The notes below the pieces were generated by a model that saw nothing but the letters and a program-made list of their open reading frames with translations, was not told the DNA's origin and ran no database searches. This document shows, piece after piece, positions 10,866-24,655 of a stretch of 64,000 nucleotides of DNA. The stretch is taken from the NCBI GenBank assembly GCA_005784505.1, contig VCAZ01000042.1, positions 2,848,854 through 2,912,853 of the forward strand, given 5' to 3'. Each line of letters starts with the position of its first letter. Within the stretch, counting starts at the first letter, position 1. The position numbers and the translations under genes were made by a program. The stretch comes from Bagarius yarrelli (taxonomy: Eukaryota; Chordata; Actinopteri; Siluriformes; Sisoridae).

Positions 10866-11247
10866 CATTCATCTATCTATCCATCCATCCATTCATCCAT
10901 CCATCGCTTATACCCGCTTATTCCTAATCAGGGTCATGTGGATCTGCTGGAGTCCATCTCATCTGTCATTGGGTGAAAGTTAGGGGTTACCCTGGACAGG
11001 TCCCCGGTCCATCACAGGGACACATACAGACAAACACACACATGCACACTCACTCCTGTGAGCAATTTAGATCCACCAAAACAATGTAACTTGTGTGTTT
11101 TTGGGCTGTGGAAGGAAACCGGAGTATCTGGAGTAAACATACACAAACACAGGAAGAACTCCACAGAAAGACCCCTGCAGGGGATACGAACCTGAAACCT
11201 TCTTGTTGTGAGGCAACAGTGCTAACCATTAAGCCACAGTGCTGCCC
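10866..11247 (-). mobile_element. tRNA-derived SINE, family A (near full length)
   Basis: On the minus strand the head reads GGCAGCACTGTGGCTTAATG, matching a pol III A box, followed by a degraded B-box region (GGTTCGTATCC, where other copies keep GGTTCGATTCC). The body includes GTGTGTCCCTGTGATGGAC, and the tail is ATCCATCC-type tandem repeats at 10866-10905. Other copies lie at 34.6, 36.7, 41.0, 51.6 and 56.2 kb. The tRNA-like head does not make this a tRNA gene. Confidence 0.82.
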
Positions 11248-11943
11248 TCTCAAATATTTAACAGGCCATAAACATTGGTCACAGATATAAAGCTCATGAT
11301 CATACTCAGGATCAGACCTCCAAACACTGGACATCCTTTAGTCTTTCATCCTGTTATTTGTGTAACAATACACCTTGCCACAAAGCGAAGAGATCCAAGC
11401 TCAGGATCTGAAGGATTTATGACTCAGGATCAGTGGGTGAAGAAGGAAACCCTGAGATAAACAAACTCATAAGAGGTTCCCATTTTTCCTGGAGAAGAGT
11501 TTGTTCATTTAAATAAGTAAAATGTTGGGGGTATTTTATTTATTTAATGCTGCAACTTTTGCAGATTAAAAGATGGTCTAAACTGACAGAGTAGGCAAGG
11601 GTTCTTGAATTTGTGTTATTAGAGCTGAAAATGATAAATCAGTTTAACGCACCTCTGCTGGGTTTCTTGGCTCGGCCTTGCTGTCTGTCTCCTCCTGAGC
11701 TGCTTGGATTTGATTTGTTGTGGGTATTAGTTTCTGAATGGAACCAGGCACTAAACTTTGTTTCTGCAATGTGTGTGCGCGCACGCGAGATCGATATACT
11801 CTCTTCGGTTCTTGGTGGGTGGAGAAAGCAAGGGGGCTCGTTTTACAGGGCACATTGGTTTTTCAGGAGACAAAAAGACTCCAATAACAGACCCAACTCT
11901 TTTTCTGTGGACTGCACTCAGACGCTTGGGTTTTACTGGCATT

Positions 11944-11944
<1 letters not shown>

Positions 11945-11994
<50 letters not shown>

Positions 11995-12253
11995 TGTTGG
12001 AAAAATACAACCCACCAGTACTAGTCCTATTAAAATCTTCTGAGACACTTTTACCAGCTCTTGCTCCTAGTAAGAGTCTGATAAAGAACCCGAAGATGAG
12101 TTCAAAAACAAGAAGAAGCACCCGTAACCTGATGCAGTCGGGGGTTACTCTGTGTTTAACCTGTGTTTAACCTTTAAGCTGATCTTTCCACCTGAGTTCC
12201 CATCATTCCTCTCTTGGATTTGGGAAAAAAAGTCTTTATGTAGTGAAGAACCA

Positions 12254-12289
<36 letters not shown>
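11945..12289. repeat. (CA)n at 11945-11992 and T run at 12259-12289
   Basis: A perfect 48-bp CA tract and a 31-base T run separated by sequence with no recognised feature. Overlapping open frames here only read through the CA repeat. Confidence 0.95.
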
Positions 12290-12290
<1 letters not shown>

Positions 12291-15200
12291 TGCTCACAAA
12301 GAATCGCTTGTTCTCCCGTCTCAGCATCAACACTAAAGTAACTTTTCAGATTCTTCCTAGTATACATAGTGTCAAGGTCAGAGTCTGAGCATGCTCCTCA
12401 TGTTCAAAAGGAATCTGGGGTTTGGAGTTCAGCAAACTAAATCATTTGATTAGGAAAAGCTTCTAAAGAAGATCTAACACCACATCAGACGGAATAAGGT
12501 GCTGGGAGTCAACAGAGTTCCGGACAGCCTTTACCCGTCGGTCTCTAGATAGGAATTGAGTTTTGACTCTTTCTTTAGAGATATGTGCTCACTTCCTGTC
12601 TGAAAAGAAGGCAAAACTCTCTTTTTTTCTTTTCATTAAGACTGAAGCCAAAGTTTTACTTATTTACCAGGCTTTTATGGGGGAAACCCAGCAGGGATCC
12701 CTCCATCGCCGTGTGAAAGAGAGAGATGAACAATAGCGCCTGCCATGTGCCTACTCCTAAACAATTCGCCCCTCGCTTATGTGCTCTCTTCATTTCACTG
12801 ACTCCCAGTCAGTCCATCTCCTTCCACATGCACCAAAAGCAACACAAACAGAGAGCAATAAAGGAAATTGTCGGGAAAGGTTATGAAACAGAACACACAT
12901 TTGTCGAGGTTCTCAGGACCTAAAGGTGACACCCCCACCTCCCCAAAAGACAACACTCCCCCAAAATCAGATACCCCAGCTAGCCTTCCTAAAAGTGTAC
13001 AAGGAGTCTTTCTGCTCTCTACAAATCCAACAATACATGCTGTGGCCTCCTTCCATAAGGTTGTGGTAAAGCCTGGATAATTACAGGGCAAAAAAGCAGA
13101 GGCTTAAACGTTTATAGCAGACCGTTCATACCACCATTTTCCGTTAGATTGGGCCAAACGAAGAACGATAAACTCTATTAAGAGTCAGAAAGTACATAGA
13201 AAATGACTCTGCGTCTGTGCACAATTTTTAACATTTACGTCACTGGTAACTAATAGGCTGTGGAATAGTTTTCTTTCAAGAATGTTTTGTGTGGTTACAA
13301 AAAAGAAACGATAAACATGAAGCATGGGGTAGGGATTTGTTGGGGGAAAAACAACACATTCAGGTATAAAACAATTAAAAATACTTCTCATCAGACAAGG
13401 AATCAGATATGGGGACAAAAAATAAAAAAATAATAGTATATTAGGGAAAGAAAAAAAAACAAAACATAATTGATAGTTCTCATGCAGAACATTCATTCAG
13501 GTTCTCATGGTGACACAGGGTATTCCTTCCATTAATTAACAGAAGAAAAGCCTAGCTGAATCCTTTTTTTTTTCTTTCATTTTTTCTTTTACACATTTAC
13601 ATATGTATATAGATCTATTGCTAAAATTCACTAATTCCCAAAATCCATCACTTCACACACATTCTCTAGCTTTTTTGTGCCTGGTCATTATTAAGGGATC
13701 AAGACTTCCACCTCAGCCAAGCGTAAAGACTTTGTGACAAACAGCAGAGCTGATGTTTGGCGTGACGGCCATGTCCTGCTGGGCGTATATTGTGCGTCTC
13801 TACGCACAGACAAAAGCGCAGAATAGAGAGAAAGTGTTGAAAGAGAACCCCTCAGTGGAGTTCCCACCGTATTTCACCTGTCAGGAAGTTGCACAACACC
13901 GAGGGGGGAATATTTGGTCCAGATAAATGGTGACTACGGACGTCACCTCCTGCTAGGACAGACCCAACAGTTATTATCTTCTTTTTGGAGACGCATTGTA
14001 TCTTCCTGTGCCTCATCTCTACTGGACGTCTTTCAACTCTCCAAAAAACACACTGGACAAATGTACTTTAGAGTGCAGTCAAGCACAACCACCAGAGCTG
14101 AGCAAAAACCTAGTGATTAATTTTCAGTCTACTGTCAATCAGAATGACAACAGCCAAACACACATCTGTAAGCTTATGTACATAAAAGCGGTCAGACAAC
14201 ACTTTCCTCTCAGTGACGTGATTAACTGCTTTTCAAGGGAAAGGCTTCATCTGTTATTCTGGAGCCTTCGGCAAACTTAACCGCATCAACAATTACACCG
14301 TTTTTGGATTGTGAAGCATCCTTTCAACAAGCTCCTACACCCATACTTATCAGAGAAACTCGTAGGAATACTATGAACTTTAAATTAATATAAGCCTAAC
14401 CTACTGTTTTAGGCAAATAGATAGTTTCTGACCAATCAGAATCGAGCATTAGTCAGCAGATGGATGCAGACTTTGGAAAGGAAAACTGTTCCAACTGAAA
14501 TGCTGCATTGTACATGTGTGACCAGCTCAGTAAACATCTCAGCAAGTGGCCCACAGCAGTAAGTGTAGTCAGTTTGGTGACTTAACCACAACATTCCTAC
14601 ACCAGAGCAACCAAGGCTGATCCAATTTTATGCAAAATGTAAAATTTTTCCCACCGATGAGACCTTGAGTTAACAAGATCCAGAGCGGACCACTTGGTAC
14701 AAAAGGTTTAAATGCAGGTAAAGTTTAAGCGGTTAAGCATGCCTGAATCTCCCTGATCCATTTACGACGTCTTCGCAGCTCCTGAAAATGCTCCATACTT
14801 CCTGGAACATCCTTATCCCAACACTGATTGCAGTTTTCCCCAAATCAGGACTTCAAAGAACTTCCACATGGCCACACAGACAAAACTTCAGCAAACCCTT
14901 TCAAATGTTTCTCTGGATCTCAGCCTAAGCTTGTGCTTTCCTACTGTAGACTTCTACAAAATCAGTCACATCCACCAACCAGCTCCACTTTTGGTAACCC
15001 AATGATGAGGGAGGTTTGGTGTCAAAGTTATAAAGCGGGTAATAAAAAAGAGAGAAAAATTTCTGCCTGATTATGTCACGGCTAACAGGCAGCGAAATTA
15101 GAAGAGCTCCAGATTCATTCTTCCATTCTCACTCCAACAGAATAAGCGGCTGGTGGCATCAGGCACATTTTAAGTGTGTGAGAACTGAGCTGATCATGTT

Positions 15201-18195
15201 TCTAATCAACAGCTGACATCCACTCTATTAAACAAAGATGGACAGGTAGGAATGTGTCTGTCAGTTAAACTCAACCCCAGACTTACCTCAGGTCAGAATT
15301 CTTCCTGCTGTGCTTCACTTCAAACTATGGCTGGGTGGTACGCAAGTATGTATTTAAATGCTGCCAACTTTAAAAGAGAAATTCGGTATTGACTAAAGAC
15401 ACAAAAATTAGAGAGTTCATTAATTAAGTATAGTTTATTAACAAAAACAGAGTAAACATTTCTAATAGATAAACACTTAAACACAAAACGATGTTACTAT
15501 GTGGTAAACGCTGTCTGTTTGGTGTAATAAATTGGTACTTTTATTTTTAAAACAGTGTTTGAACTCTATGTTTGGTACACAAGTCAAGTGCAGCGGCCAT
15601 TTTATTTGTTTTTGTGTAGCGTTTGCCTCGTTAGCACAAATGTCACGACTCGTATTCTGAGCTCAGATTCCGCTACAGATGTTGATGTTTATTTATATAA
15701 AAACGTGTCTGAAGTTTTCAGTGAATTTGATTGTTTGGATCCTTTCTTAATTATGCACAGAATTTTGGTCGTATTTTATGGATCCATGAGGTTTTTTTTT
15801 TTTTACAGTTTTGTGAATGTGAAATTTTTAGCCTTTTTCTTTAAGTGCTGTATGATTTAAAGATTTCACTCATGGAACACAGTGGCTCACTGGCAGCACA
15901 GTGGAACGTTAACAGGTTTTAATTCAAACCGAGTAAAAATGTCCAGAGCTTATTATCGTTATGGACAAAGCCTTTTGCGATTTAATACTATATCATTTAT
16001 CGATCCAGTCATACTTTAAACCATCTCTAGCGAAGGCTAGCTACTTTACTCGCCCCTTCAGAAAGGACAAAAACAAGGAATTTTTGATGTATAATCGTCA
16101 CTTGACAAATACCTTCCAGTAGTTCCTATAGTAGATAGATGGTCACAGGTTTTCAAAACCAAACACCAAAACAGGCATCTGATTGATAAATTAGGCCCTG
16201 GAATTAGTACATTTTTTAAGAGCTTATTTTACAGCAAACCTTAAATACTTATTGGGGAAAAAAAACTTCTGAAAAACACAAGCCTTGTCTTTTAACAGGA
16301 TAAAATCATACGAAGGGATGAAGGGATCTCGACACCAAGAAAAGGGAGGATTACAGAAGGAAGCAAGGGAGGAGGTTCTGCAGAGGCTCTATTGTACTGT
16401 ACGCGTGTATATGCTGCGTTTCCTACATGAAGTGTTTGGATGTGATTAATTAGGCAGTTATTAGCACGCTGCAGCTCCAACAGCGTGCCCTCTCCATTCT
16501 CTCCCAATGGCCTTCTCTTCTTACAGCCTCAAAGGCACAATTTGCTTGTTCCAGGAGGGATTAGAAGGCGGAGTTTAAAGACGGGGGATGAAATCCATCT
16601 AACGGTAACAGGGCCCCTTTGCTCAAGGGTCTTTAATTACCATCGGATACTTCTACCCCCCCAACCCTAAATCTCACCACCACCCCACACACCCTACCTT
16701 CTTTCTGTGCCCCTGGTGGTGAACTTGAGACAGAGTTGGCTCACGGCAGCATTTGTACACACTACTAGCAGGAGTTGTGTTTCCATTACATGCTGGAATG
16801 CCAAGTTCTTCCAAAAGTTGGACCGGAAAAAGGCAACCAGTAAAACAAAACAGCAATATTTCAGACGTAATCACCACTGGGCCAAAAACACTCTCTCCCA
16901 AACACATGTACACACACTGTACCAACAGGGACAGATCATTTATCCTTTTTTTATATTTTTTTATTTTCTGTTTTTTCACAATGCCAGCTTTTTAGATTTG
17001 TCAGGCACTTGATAAGACAGGAATCTGGTGGTAAACCCCAGACATTAAGGCTGCACAATCGGCTTACGGTGGATTTAAATAGTGGTAATTAAATAAGAAA
17101 AAAGGATGACTTTTTTGACCAATTACCACATTTGCGCCAATCAGAATTTTAACTAGCCTCTCTTCAACAGGGTATTAGTTAAAAATACTCTTAGACTCGG
17201 AGCTTCAGCACTACAGCTAAAATGAGATTGATAAAGACTTCTCCAAGCTGCTCTGAAGAAGTGCAACTTTCAAACAAATGTAGACATTTTAAACCACCCT
17301 GGAATCCTGGTCACACTACATTTTCTGGTCTTTCTCAGCTTGAAGTGCTACTCTATTCTCCTATTTTTGCCCTGCAGCCAGTTGGATTCCTGGGATCCCT
17401 AATTGTGTGCCACGTCATTGATTTTGTTAGTCTTGATGAGTGAGCCCACGGCCTTTCCCACAAGCCCCCACAGAGGCGGCCTTCTCCCACAATGCCTAGC
17501 AGGGGTGCTGAGGCCCAACAAAAGAAGAGCAGCTCAAAAGCAGTGCAGTGAAATGTGCTGAAAAAGTAATGGAACTTTCTCCTTATTAACCATGCCGAGC
17601 AATTCACCTTTTAAAGGACGAAGGAAAGCAGAGAGATGGACGTATTGGACAGCGGAGTAAAAAGGCCAGCATCTTTCAACAAAACATTGCCACAGTCAGA
17701 GAACACTCTAACTGTGAGCAAAAGAAAGATTATATCACAAAAATGGTCTCCTCTATAAATTTGGATGTTTGACCAAAAATTTAAATATTATATATATAAT
17801 ATATCTCTCCATTATACTGCAGATCCCTTTGCGGATGAGTCTTTTTTCCAAACTTGTAACATTCCACCATTTTCCATGCCACTGCAGGCCTTGTCCTGAA
17901 TTAAAGCGCTGGGAAAACCCCTCTGTTTGAAGGCACAGGAATGTGAACAGGTGGATCGTTCGCTCTAGCTTAAAGGTTTGTGTGTAATCGTGAGGATTTA
18001 CCCCATGGGCATGACTCTTTTTAAGATGTGTTACCGGATACCATAAAGGGTCTGACAAGGACAAAAGATCAGGTTTCATTACTGAAAAATCCTCAGGTTT
18101 ACTGACTCCTCTCGGAGTGATATCATGCTGTCTGGGGAGCTACTGTCAGGATCAAAGTACTAGCAGAAAAAAAAATGTCAGTTTTCATTTATATA
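12290..18195. other. repeat-poor part of lrp4 intron 1
   Basis: About 5.9 kb in which I recognise no exon, transposon or satellite. A T-rich stretch at 13560-13590 and scattered homopolymer runs are the only simple features. Open frames here are short and lack flanking splice sites with any recognisable protein. It could hold conserved regulatory elements, but that needs cross-species alignment. Confidence 0.5.
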
Positions 18196-18890
18196 CTCAA
18201 CCTGAATTCCGGAAAAGTTGAAGAAAATAAAAACTCAAACTCTCAAATCACGAGTCAATATTTTATTCACTATAGATCATAGTATGTCAACCTAATGTTG
18301 AATCTAAGAAATTTTACACATTTTTCCACCAAATGAGCCCATTTCAAATTTGATGCCTGCTACAGGTCTGCCCAAACCGTATGCACTTATACCTCACATA
18401 CCATCAGAGATGCTGGCTTTAGAACTGAACACTGATAACACACTGGAAGGTCTTCCTCTCTTTAGCCCGGAGGACACGGCGTCCATGATTTCCAACAAGA
18501 ATGTCAAATTTGGACTCCTTTGACCATAGAGCTTTAGTTGGTATCGGCAGATGTTACAGGTGTGGATTGTGTGTATTTAGTAATGTCAATCACAAAACCA
18601 TGCTGATGAGTGATGCCGTGTAGTGTGAGGGTCCGAAGACCACGGACATCCAACAAAAGGTCTTTGTGCTTGTCTCTTACACACACAGATTTGTCCAGAT
18701 TCTCTGAATCTTTTGATGATGTTATGTACTGTAGCTGATGAGATTATTATTTTAAGGTGATGAACATTGTTTTTCAAGTATTCCGCAATCTTTTTGAGCA
18801 CTCTTCCACAGATTGGAAAGCCTCTGTCTATCTTTACTTCTAAGAATCTCCACCTGGGTCATCTTCATCATCTATCTGACCAGTTTGGGT
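18196..18890 (-). pseudogene. decayed, internally deleted Tc1-like transposon
   Basis: The minus strand encodes TVHNIIKRFRESGQICVCKR, a typical Tc1 transposase helix-turn-helix segment, followed after a frame break by pieces such as SSDPHTTRHH. A further block (LTFLLEIMDAVSSGLKR in a different frame) corresponds to the KFDILFGNHGRRV region around the first catalytic Asp. The part normally carrying the rest of the DDE domain is missing: sequence jumps to the terminal region near 18360, which reads like the ATTCCGGAAAAGTTG end of such elements. Multiple frameshifts and the deletion make it inactive. Confidence 0.82.
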
Positions 18891-19765
18891 GGGCATATCT
18901 GCCTGTAAATAGGAAGTAAAGCATACACAGACTTCTGCTTTGGAGGCACCAAAATGTTTAAAGTAAATCAGACAATAAAACTATTTGTGCAAGTTCAGCT
19001 GTCAGTTAGATTAACTTGAACCAAATTTACCCATGTAAACCTACATGAAAAAACCTTTTATATCTGCCACACTGAAAAGGCAGAGTACGTTGACCTTCAC
19101 TAAACGACTGAGCATAATTTTAGGCTCAAAGATTTCACTGTGTTCAACAAAATTATAATTACGTTTTACAAACACCAAACTTTTTTTTTTTTTTTTTTTT
19201 TTTTACACTTTAATGACATTCATTATATAATGCATAAAAGGACATGCTTGTAACGGATACCCAATGACTTCTGCCACTAAAGAAGAAAAAAAAAGGCTGT
19301 AAAATAACAGATAATCACGTTTTATGGTGCAAAGTATGGCTTGCTCTCTCAAATCTCCTCCCACTAATCCCTGTATGATAACCTCCACAGGGCCTCCCTC
19401 TAATCAAGGAGACAGTTTTACACAGAGGATCGTTTTCCCCACAAAGCTGCAGAATGCTCAGATCGTCACCTGCCCGTTCATGCAGACAGGCGGCGTTTAT
19501 GACACTTGGCCTAGAAAATGTCACTTGGGAACCGTTAAAGCAGAGCTTGTACCTTGAATTGAGACGCTCTATAAATCCTTGAATGCTATTCCAAAAATAT
19601 GTCTAGACCACATATAAATAGTCGGAACAGGTTTTAATGTGAACTAGTGAGATATTTCAAGCATTAGACCTTTGCTTTGCTTCCGCTGGTGTCAAGTCAA
19701 GCTGGGCCTCCATGTCGCAAAGGCAAATATAAGACAGTTCATTAAATACAACAACAAAAGAAATT
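18891..19765. other. intron sequence with a T run at 19182-19204
   Basis: Apart from the 23-base T run nothing is recognised. The stretch lies between the Tc1 remnant and the left arm of the long inverted repeat. Confidence 0.45.
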
Positions 19766-19980
19766 CACCCTGGATAAATCAGACTGATTGACTAATTTAC
19801 CAACAAGTGTACTTTATTAAAGCTCGTTATCAAATTTCATTAATTTATCTAAGCAATAAAAATGACATCATTTTCACCCATATCACCCGATAATTTACCT
19901 GTACGTTAAATATTGTGCCTCTCTACTTTTAGGGTCATTTAAGGGTTATGACTATGTCATTTTGCTCCATCTGATACAAA
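19766..19980 (+). repeat. left arm of a long imperfect inverted repeat
   Basis: The arm runs from CCTGGATAAATCAG through GACTAATTTACCA, TTCATTAATTTATCTAAGCA, TCACCCGA and GGGTTATGACT to CATCTGATACAAA. The reverse complement of 21023-21227 contains the same ordered blocks (GACTAATTTACCAGC, TTCATTAATTTATCTAAGCA, TATCACCCGACC, GGGTTATGACTG, CATCTAATACAAA). About 215 bp on this arm pair with about 205 bp on the other, with small indels. It may be one end of a long-TIR element or one of two opposed copies of a dispersed repeat. Confidence 0.8.
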
Positions 19981-21022
19981 CTGTAGCATGTCAAAATCTC
20001 AATTAGCCAAAAATGCATTAAAACAAAGACATCAGTTTTTATCGGTGAGAACCTCAAATTGTCTAAGTACTGCTGAAATCTATATTTAAAATCAAATGGG
20101 TAGCAAAAGAACTAAAACTTAGCCTTAAATTAAATGTTCTACAATTATTTGCAAATCATTTAAAGATCAGGAGTTATACACTCTAGCTCTTACATCCGAA
20201 AAACATTCAGAACATTGTTTAGACCAGTAACTGAGTTTATTGCACTGTATGACCGCAAACGGCGTTATAAAGTTAAAAATAGAAGAAATGTTGCTTGGCA
20301 GAGAGACCCAGTCACTCTGTCACACAAGCGCTGTTGCTGTGCAGAAGAGGAATCGAAGAAAACGAAGAAAAATAGAATTCAAACAAAAAAAGGATTAAAA
20401 ACACATTTTGGCGATTGAAACGTTAAGCGTTAAGTGCGGTGAGAGTGTGGAAATCATAAATAGTGGTTTAAAATTACCCTACAGAAAACACTCAGTTAAA
20501 CTTTTACAAACTCACAGACACTTTCCAACAAAAACCCACCTAATTATCCATGACTTTATAAAGGTCACAAGTTTTGGCCAGGACCTTAGCCAAGTTGCTG
20601 GTGTTGCCTGTGTGGCAGTGGCTGGATTTCTAGCAGGTTTTCTTAAAACATAACCATCTTGAGCTGGTCTGTTCCCAAAGTAAGTTATCCAAGTTACTTA
20701 TGCAGGAGTACACAAATCGGGAATTCTTCTACTGGGAACATAGATATGGTCTATGTGCAAAATATATATTAGCAAGTATATATATTTAAAAATATAAATA
20801 TATACGTGCTGCACCAAATCACGGGTCCAAACCTGTAACAGCGGTTTCATTAATGTTAAAATGAAAGAACTTGACTCCTGATTCAGATTCAACCACACTG
20901 GACACCTTTGGAATTAAATGAAACGTCAGTTTACCTTATCAAATGTCCTATCTATAACATTAAATTCCCACAGCCATGTTCCAACATCTAGTGGAAAACT
21001 GTAATTTTCTGTTTTGTATCAA
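19981..21022. other. 1.04-kb spacer of the inverted repeat
   Basis: The spacer holds a 67-codon lysine/arginine-rich frame at 20215-20418 (FRPVTEFIALYDRKRRYKVK at its start) which I cannot assign. Other frames are short. If the arms are transposon ends this would be the internal sequence, but no transposase motif is recognisable. Confidence 0.4.
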
Positions 21023-21227
21023 TTTGTATTAGATGAAGCAAAACGGCAGTCATAACCCTAGACTTGCACGATATTTAACGGAAAGGTAAGTGGTCGGGTG
21101 ATATGGATAAAAATGATGTTTTCATTGCTTAGATAAATTAATGAAAGCCGATAAATAGCTCTGATAAATTACACTGGCTGGTAAATTAGTCAATTTGTCC
21201 TGATTTATCAGATATTCATCCAGAGTG
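21023..21227 (-). repeat. right arm of the long imperfect inverted repeat
   Basis: Inverted partner of 19766-19980, starting TTTGTATTAGATGAAGC and ending CATCCAGAGTG. A GCACGATATTTAACGG stretch lies within it and mirrors CGTTAAATATTGTGC in the left arm. Confidence 0.8.
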
Positions 21228-24200
21228 ACTTTAGCCAGTGTTTAGCCATTAGGTGGGTTTGTCTGGGTTTGCCACTGTCAGTCATTATGCACCAGATCCC
21301 ATGCAGTAGGATTATTATTTTATATAACTGTTATTTGAGTTTTGGCTACTTAAGTTTACTTACTTAGGCTACTTAAATTCATTTCAGGCTACCAAAAATT
21401 GAACAGTACCTGCCTAAATAAATGAGAAATTGAACAATTTTGTGAGCCCTGGGGGAACAATCATGACAGTGTAGGTCTGATGATCAGGTGAACACAAACA
21501 TTAGAACTGTATACTATGCTATTAATATTAAAACCCCATCACATAAGTTAGTTAAAGCAGCTTTAATTTACCTAGACTTTGAACTAGTTTTTCGAACGTA
21601 CCAAGCCAACAGACTTTTGAATGGGTCATCACTTGAATTAGCTTCTTCAGTTAATAAGGAAGTGACTAACTGCATTTTTGTTTTTCAGCCTTTTACTTTA
21701 CAAAGACTCCAAGGCCACGAAACCCTCCACCCTTTAGAGACTCATTTGGGTCACTACAAAGGTTGCCTTTAATCTGCTGCTTTTGACAAAAGTGTAAAAC
21801 AGCTTCTGGTGTCAGGTTGGGGCAGTGATCGATAGTCCTGCCAAGCTCCATTATTCCCCTGAGGAGAATTTTTCTGTACACAAGAGGAGAGGGGATAAAA
21901 CTCTAACCTTATTTACCAGGAAACAAAAGATGGTCCCTGGAGTCCCCCGGGTATGCAGTGTTTCAACTGAGGTCCAGTGCAAGGAGTTCTCCAAAAAAGC
22001 GGTCCCCTACGGGCTGTTCAAAAGCAGATGACGGGTCAGTACATAGTGAAAAATAGGAGTGGCCAGGTTTTCTTTTATGGACAGGTCCCCAGGAGAGCCA
22101 GTTACAGACAATGTGGTCAAAACAGCTTGAGCTGAGCCTGTCTTTCCAACCAGCTGTCCTACTACAGAGAATGGCATGTGGTAGAACAGCCTTTTTTCCT
22201 GTCCCTCTGTTGGAACACCCCCAACCTTTCTACAGTGGGGGAAAAAGAACAGATTTCTGGATGTCGGCACTGACAGATGTGTCCTTCATAAGAAATTGCT
22301 TGACAAGAATGACATCTAAAAATATCCACTGTATATCAAAGTGTATGTCCATTTAAAAAACGTTTAACTACACTTCTTCTCGAGAGAAAAAGGAAAGATC
22401 TACAAACAAACCAACCATCAAAATACCTTAGAGCTCCACCGAAAGAACAGAAAAGCAAAGGGTCAAACAATTTATGGCTAGATTGATCCAGAAGTGACCC
22501 TTCACCTCACATTCACTGACCTGGAAGTTATTTCCTGTTTTCTGCAACCATTTTCAAACTCTATAAAGCCTTTAAAGCCACAGCAAGAGGAAGAGAGGGA
22601 TTTAATCATCAGGCAAGCACAATGGCCACAACTGTGTACCAGGATCACAGGGGGAATTTCAGAGGTCACTTTTTGAACCTCGCAGTGCTGACCAATTCAG
22701 CGGAGAGAACAATATGACTTTCAAACTTGCAGGACCAAAAATGATCCCTTAAAAACAAATACAAGTCACTATAACTTAATTACTTAATGGTTATTGCTGA
22801 AGTCATGACCAATGTACATGTTGTGAAGGGCAAGAACTGATTATTAGCAAAACTGAGAGGCCAGATCTTTCTTCACTGCTTGCTAATAAATATGTTAGCC
22901 TCCCATAAGATCAAAGGAACTCAAAAAACCATAGCCTTTCTCAGAATTTCATACCCAGAGGTGATTGAGCTTTGTTGACCAGTCCCATATTTCAGCTTCA
23001 ATCAAAGTTTAGTGGTGCTGCCAGGGACAACTTTTGGCAAACATGCAAACCAAAGTTTAAATTATTTCTCAAATAGCAGAAAAATATCATGTCTCCATAT
23101 CAGCCATGCCCTTGCACATCCCTTTGGGTCTGGACACAATGCTGACAAAATGTTAACAGGGTAGTGGTGTGGGTGCAGATGACACAATGCTCTTAATTTA
23201 AGGCCTCATTTAATAATTTCATTAAGACCTCTTTACCAAATGACTAAATGTAAACATGTTAATGTTAAAGTTGTTGCTCAGTGGCAGGTCATGAGACGTT
23301 GAGTTGTGACTGGAGGCTGGCCAGAGATAGTCGCCTTTTGTTATCACTACCGAGATGTTTTTTCAATCTCGCAAGCAAGAGACATCGAGCCCACGAGACT
23401 CTAAAAGAAGTCAGTGTTCAGAAGCCAAAGGGTTTGTTTGATCTTTCGCTCTTCTGTCTGCAGCCATGTGATGGCTGACACGGGGCCTTTATCTGCTTAC
23501 TGTCATTTGGCTACAACAGTAAAGTCATATGGACATGAACAAGGCTAATGATTGGGGGGGGAAAAAAACCTTTTATGACCTTGCTTCTAAATGAATAATT
23601 CAATTTTAGGAAACCATCAGTGTGTTGTACTGAGGGGGAGAAAAACTTGTTTGCAAACTGCAGGACAAACAACAATTTGGTCCACACCACACCTTAACCT
23701 GGTGCACGTATAAATGCAGCATTTGTTTTGCTTGCTACCATGGAGCAGGACGTTTTTTAGCAACATTATAACATGATTATACAGGATACAGAAATGTCAC
23801 GTCCCTAAATAGATGAGCTGTTGTGTTTCCGCGTATCGCTTTCATTCGGAATGCGGTGATGCTGCTATGAATAGATAAAACACTCAAGGGAACAGGCGGC
23901 GACAGGCTGACAGGCAATTCAGGACACAGCCATGAGCGATGATGCACTTTAATACCAGCTATCCCAACCACAATGTGCTGTGGTGCCAAAGCTCTGAGTT
24001 CCTGTTGTCAGGAATGCTGTGCATGCATTAAACCATAAGCATGCGGTATCGTGTCTGTGTGAGTGTGTGTATATGAATATGCTTATCTCTGTCTCAAAAC
24101 AGCAGGGATTCATTACAAGCCCCCCCCCCCAAAAAAAATCTACATTTCTAAGTGAAAAGTGATTACGGTGCGTGTGGCGGGAAACAGATCACGCAGAGGG

Positions 24201-24574
24201 AGGAGAAGGTGTTTAAGAAGTCAGTCATATCACCTTGAAGCTCTTGCCACATTTTTCTTTCTCATACAGATGGTTAGCATGTCTGTCTCAGGCAGACAGG
24301 AGGTGTGGCACAGAGCACCTAGCCAAAATCAGAGCTTAGCCATGACTCATTGTGATCAATCGCTCAGGCTTAGGACTGCACTTTTACTGCTACCTGAGCT
24401 AGGTATTCCTGTTGCTCTTGGGCTTTACTGGGTCACAGTCAGTTCTTAGACATGCTGCATGAGTGCTGCGGTTTATGTGCATTTAATAATACACTACATT
24501 AAAGTCACAGCATCAGACAGTGAAATATATAATATATACCCTAGGTAAACAGCATGCAGGGCCAGCCATAATAC
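21228..24574. other. repeat-poor part of lrp4 intron 1
   Basis: About 3.3 kb with no recognised gene, transposon or satellite. Short homopolymers, such as a C run next to an A run at 24120-24138, are the only features seen. Confidence 0.45.
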
Positions 24575-24655
24575 AACACCCCTAAATCAGGGAGAGGTTG
24601 AAGGCATTTGGTCAAGGGCCCAGCAGTGGCAGCATCTAAGCCACCTCTGCCCAAG
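24575..24655 (-). mobile_element. fragment of SINE family C
   Basis: The words GGGAGAGGTTGAAGGCATTTGG, shortened here to GAGGTTGAAGGCATTTGG, then TCAAGGGCCCAGCAGTGGC and AAGCCACC match the middle and head of the SINEs at 26310-26612 and 44764-45037 in the same order. Only about 80 bp is left. Confidence 0.6.

Noticed and set aside
11613..12170. 185-codon plus-strand frame and several overlapping frames around the CA tract
   Set aside because: Frames on both strands run through the 11945-11992 CA repeat; no domain or exon structure is visible.
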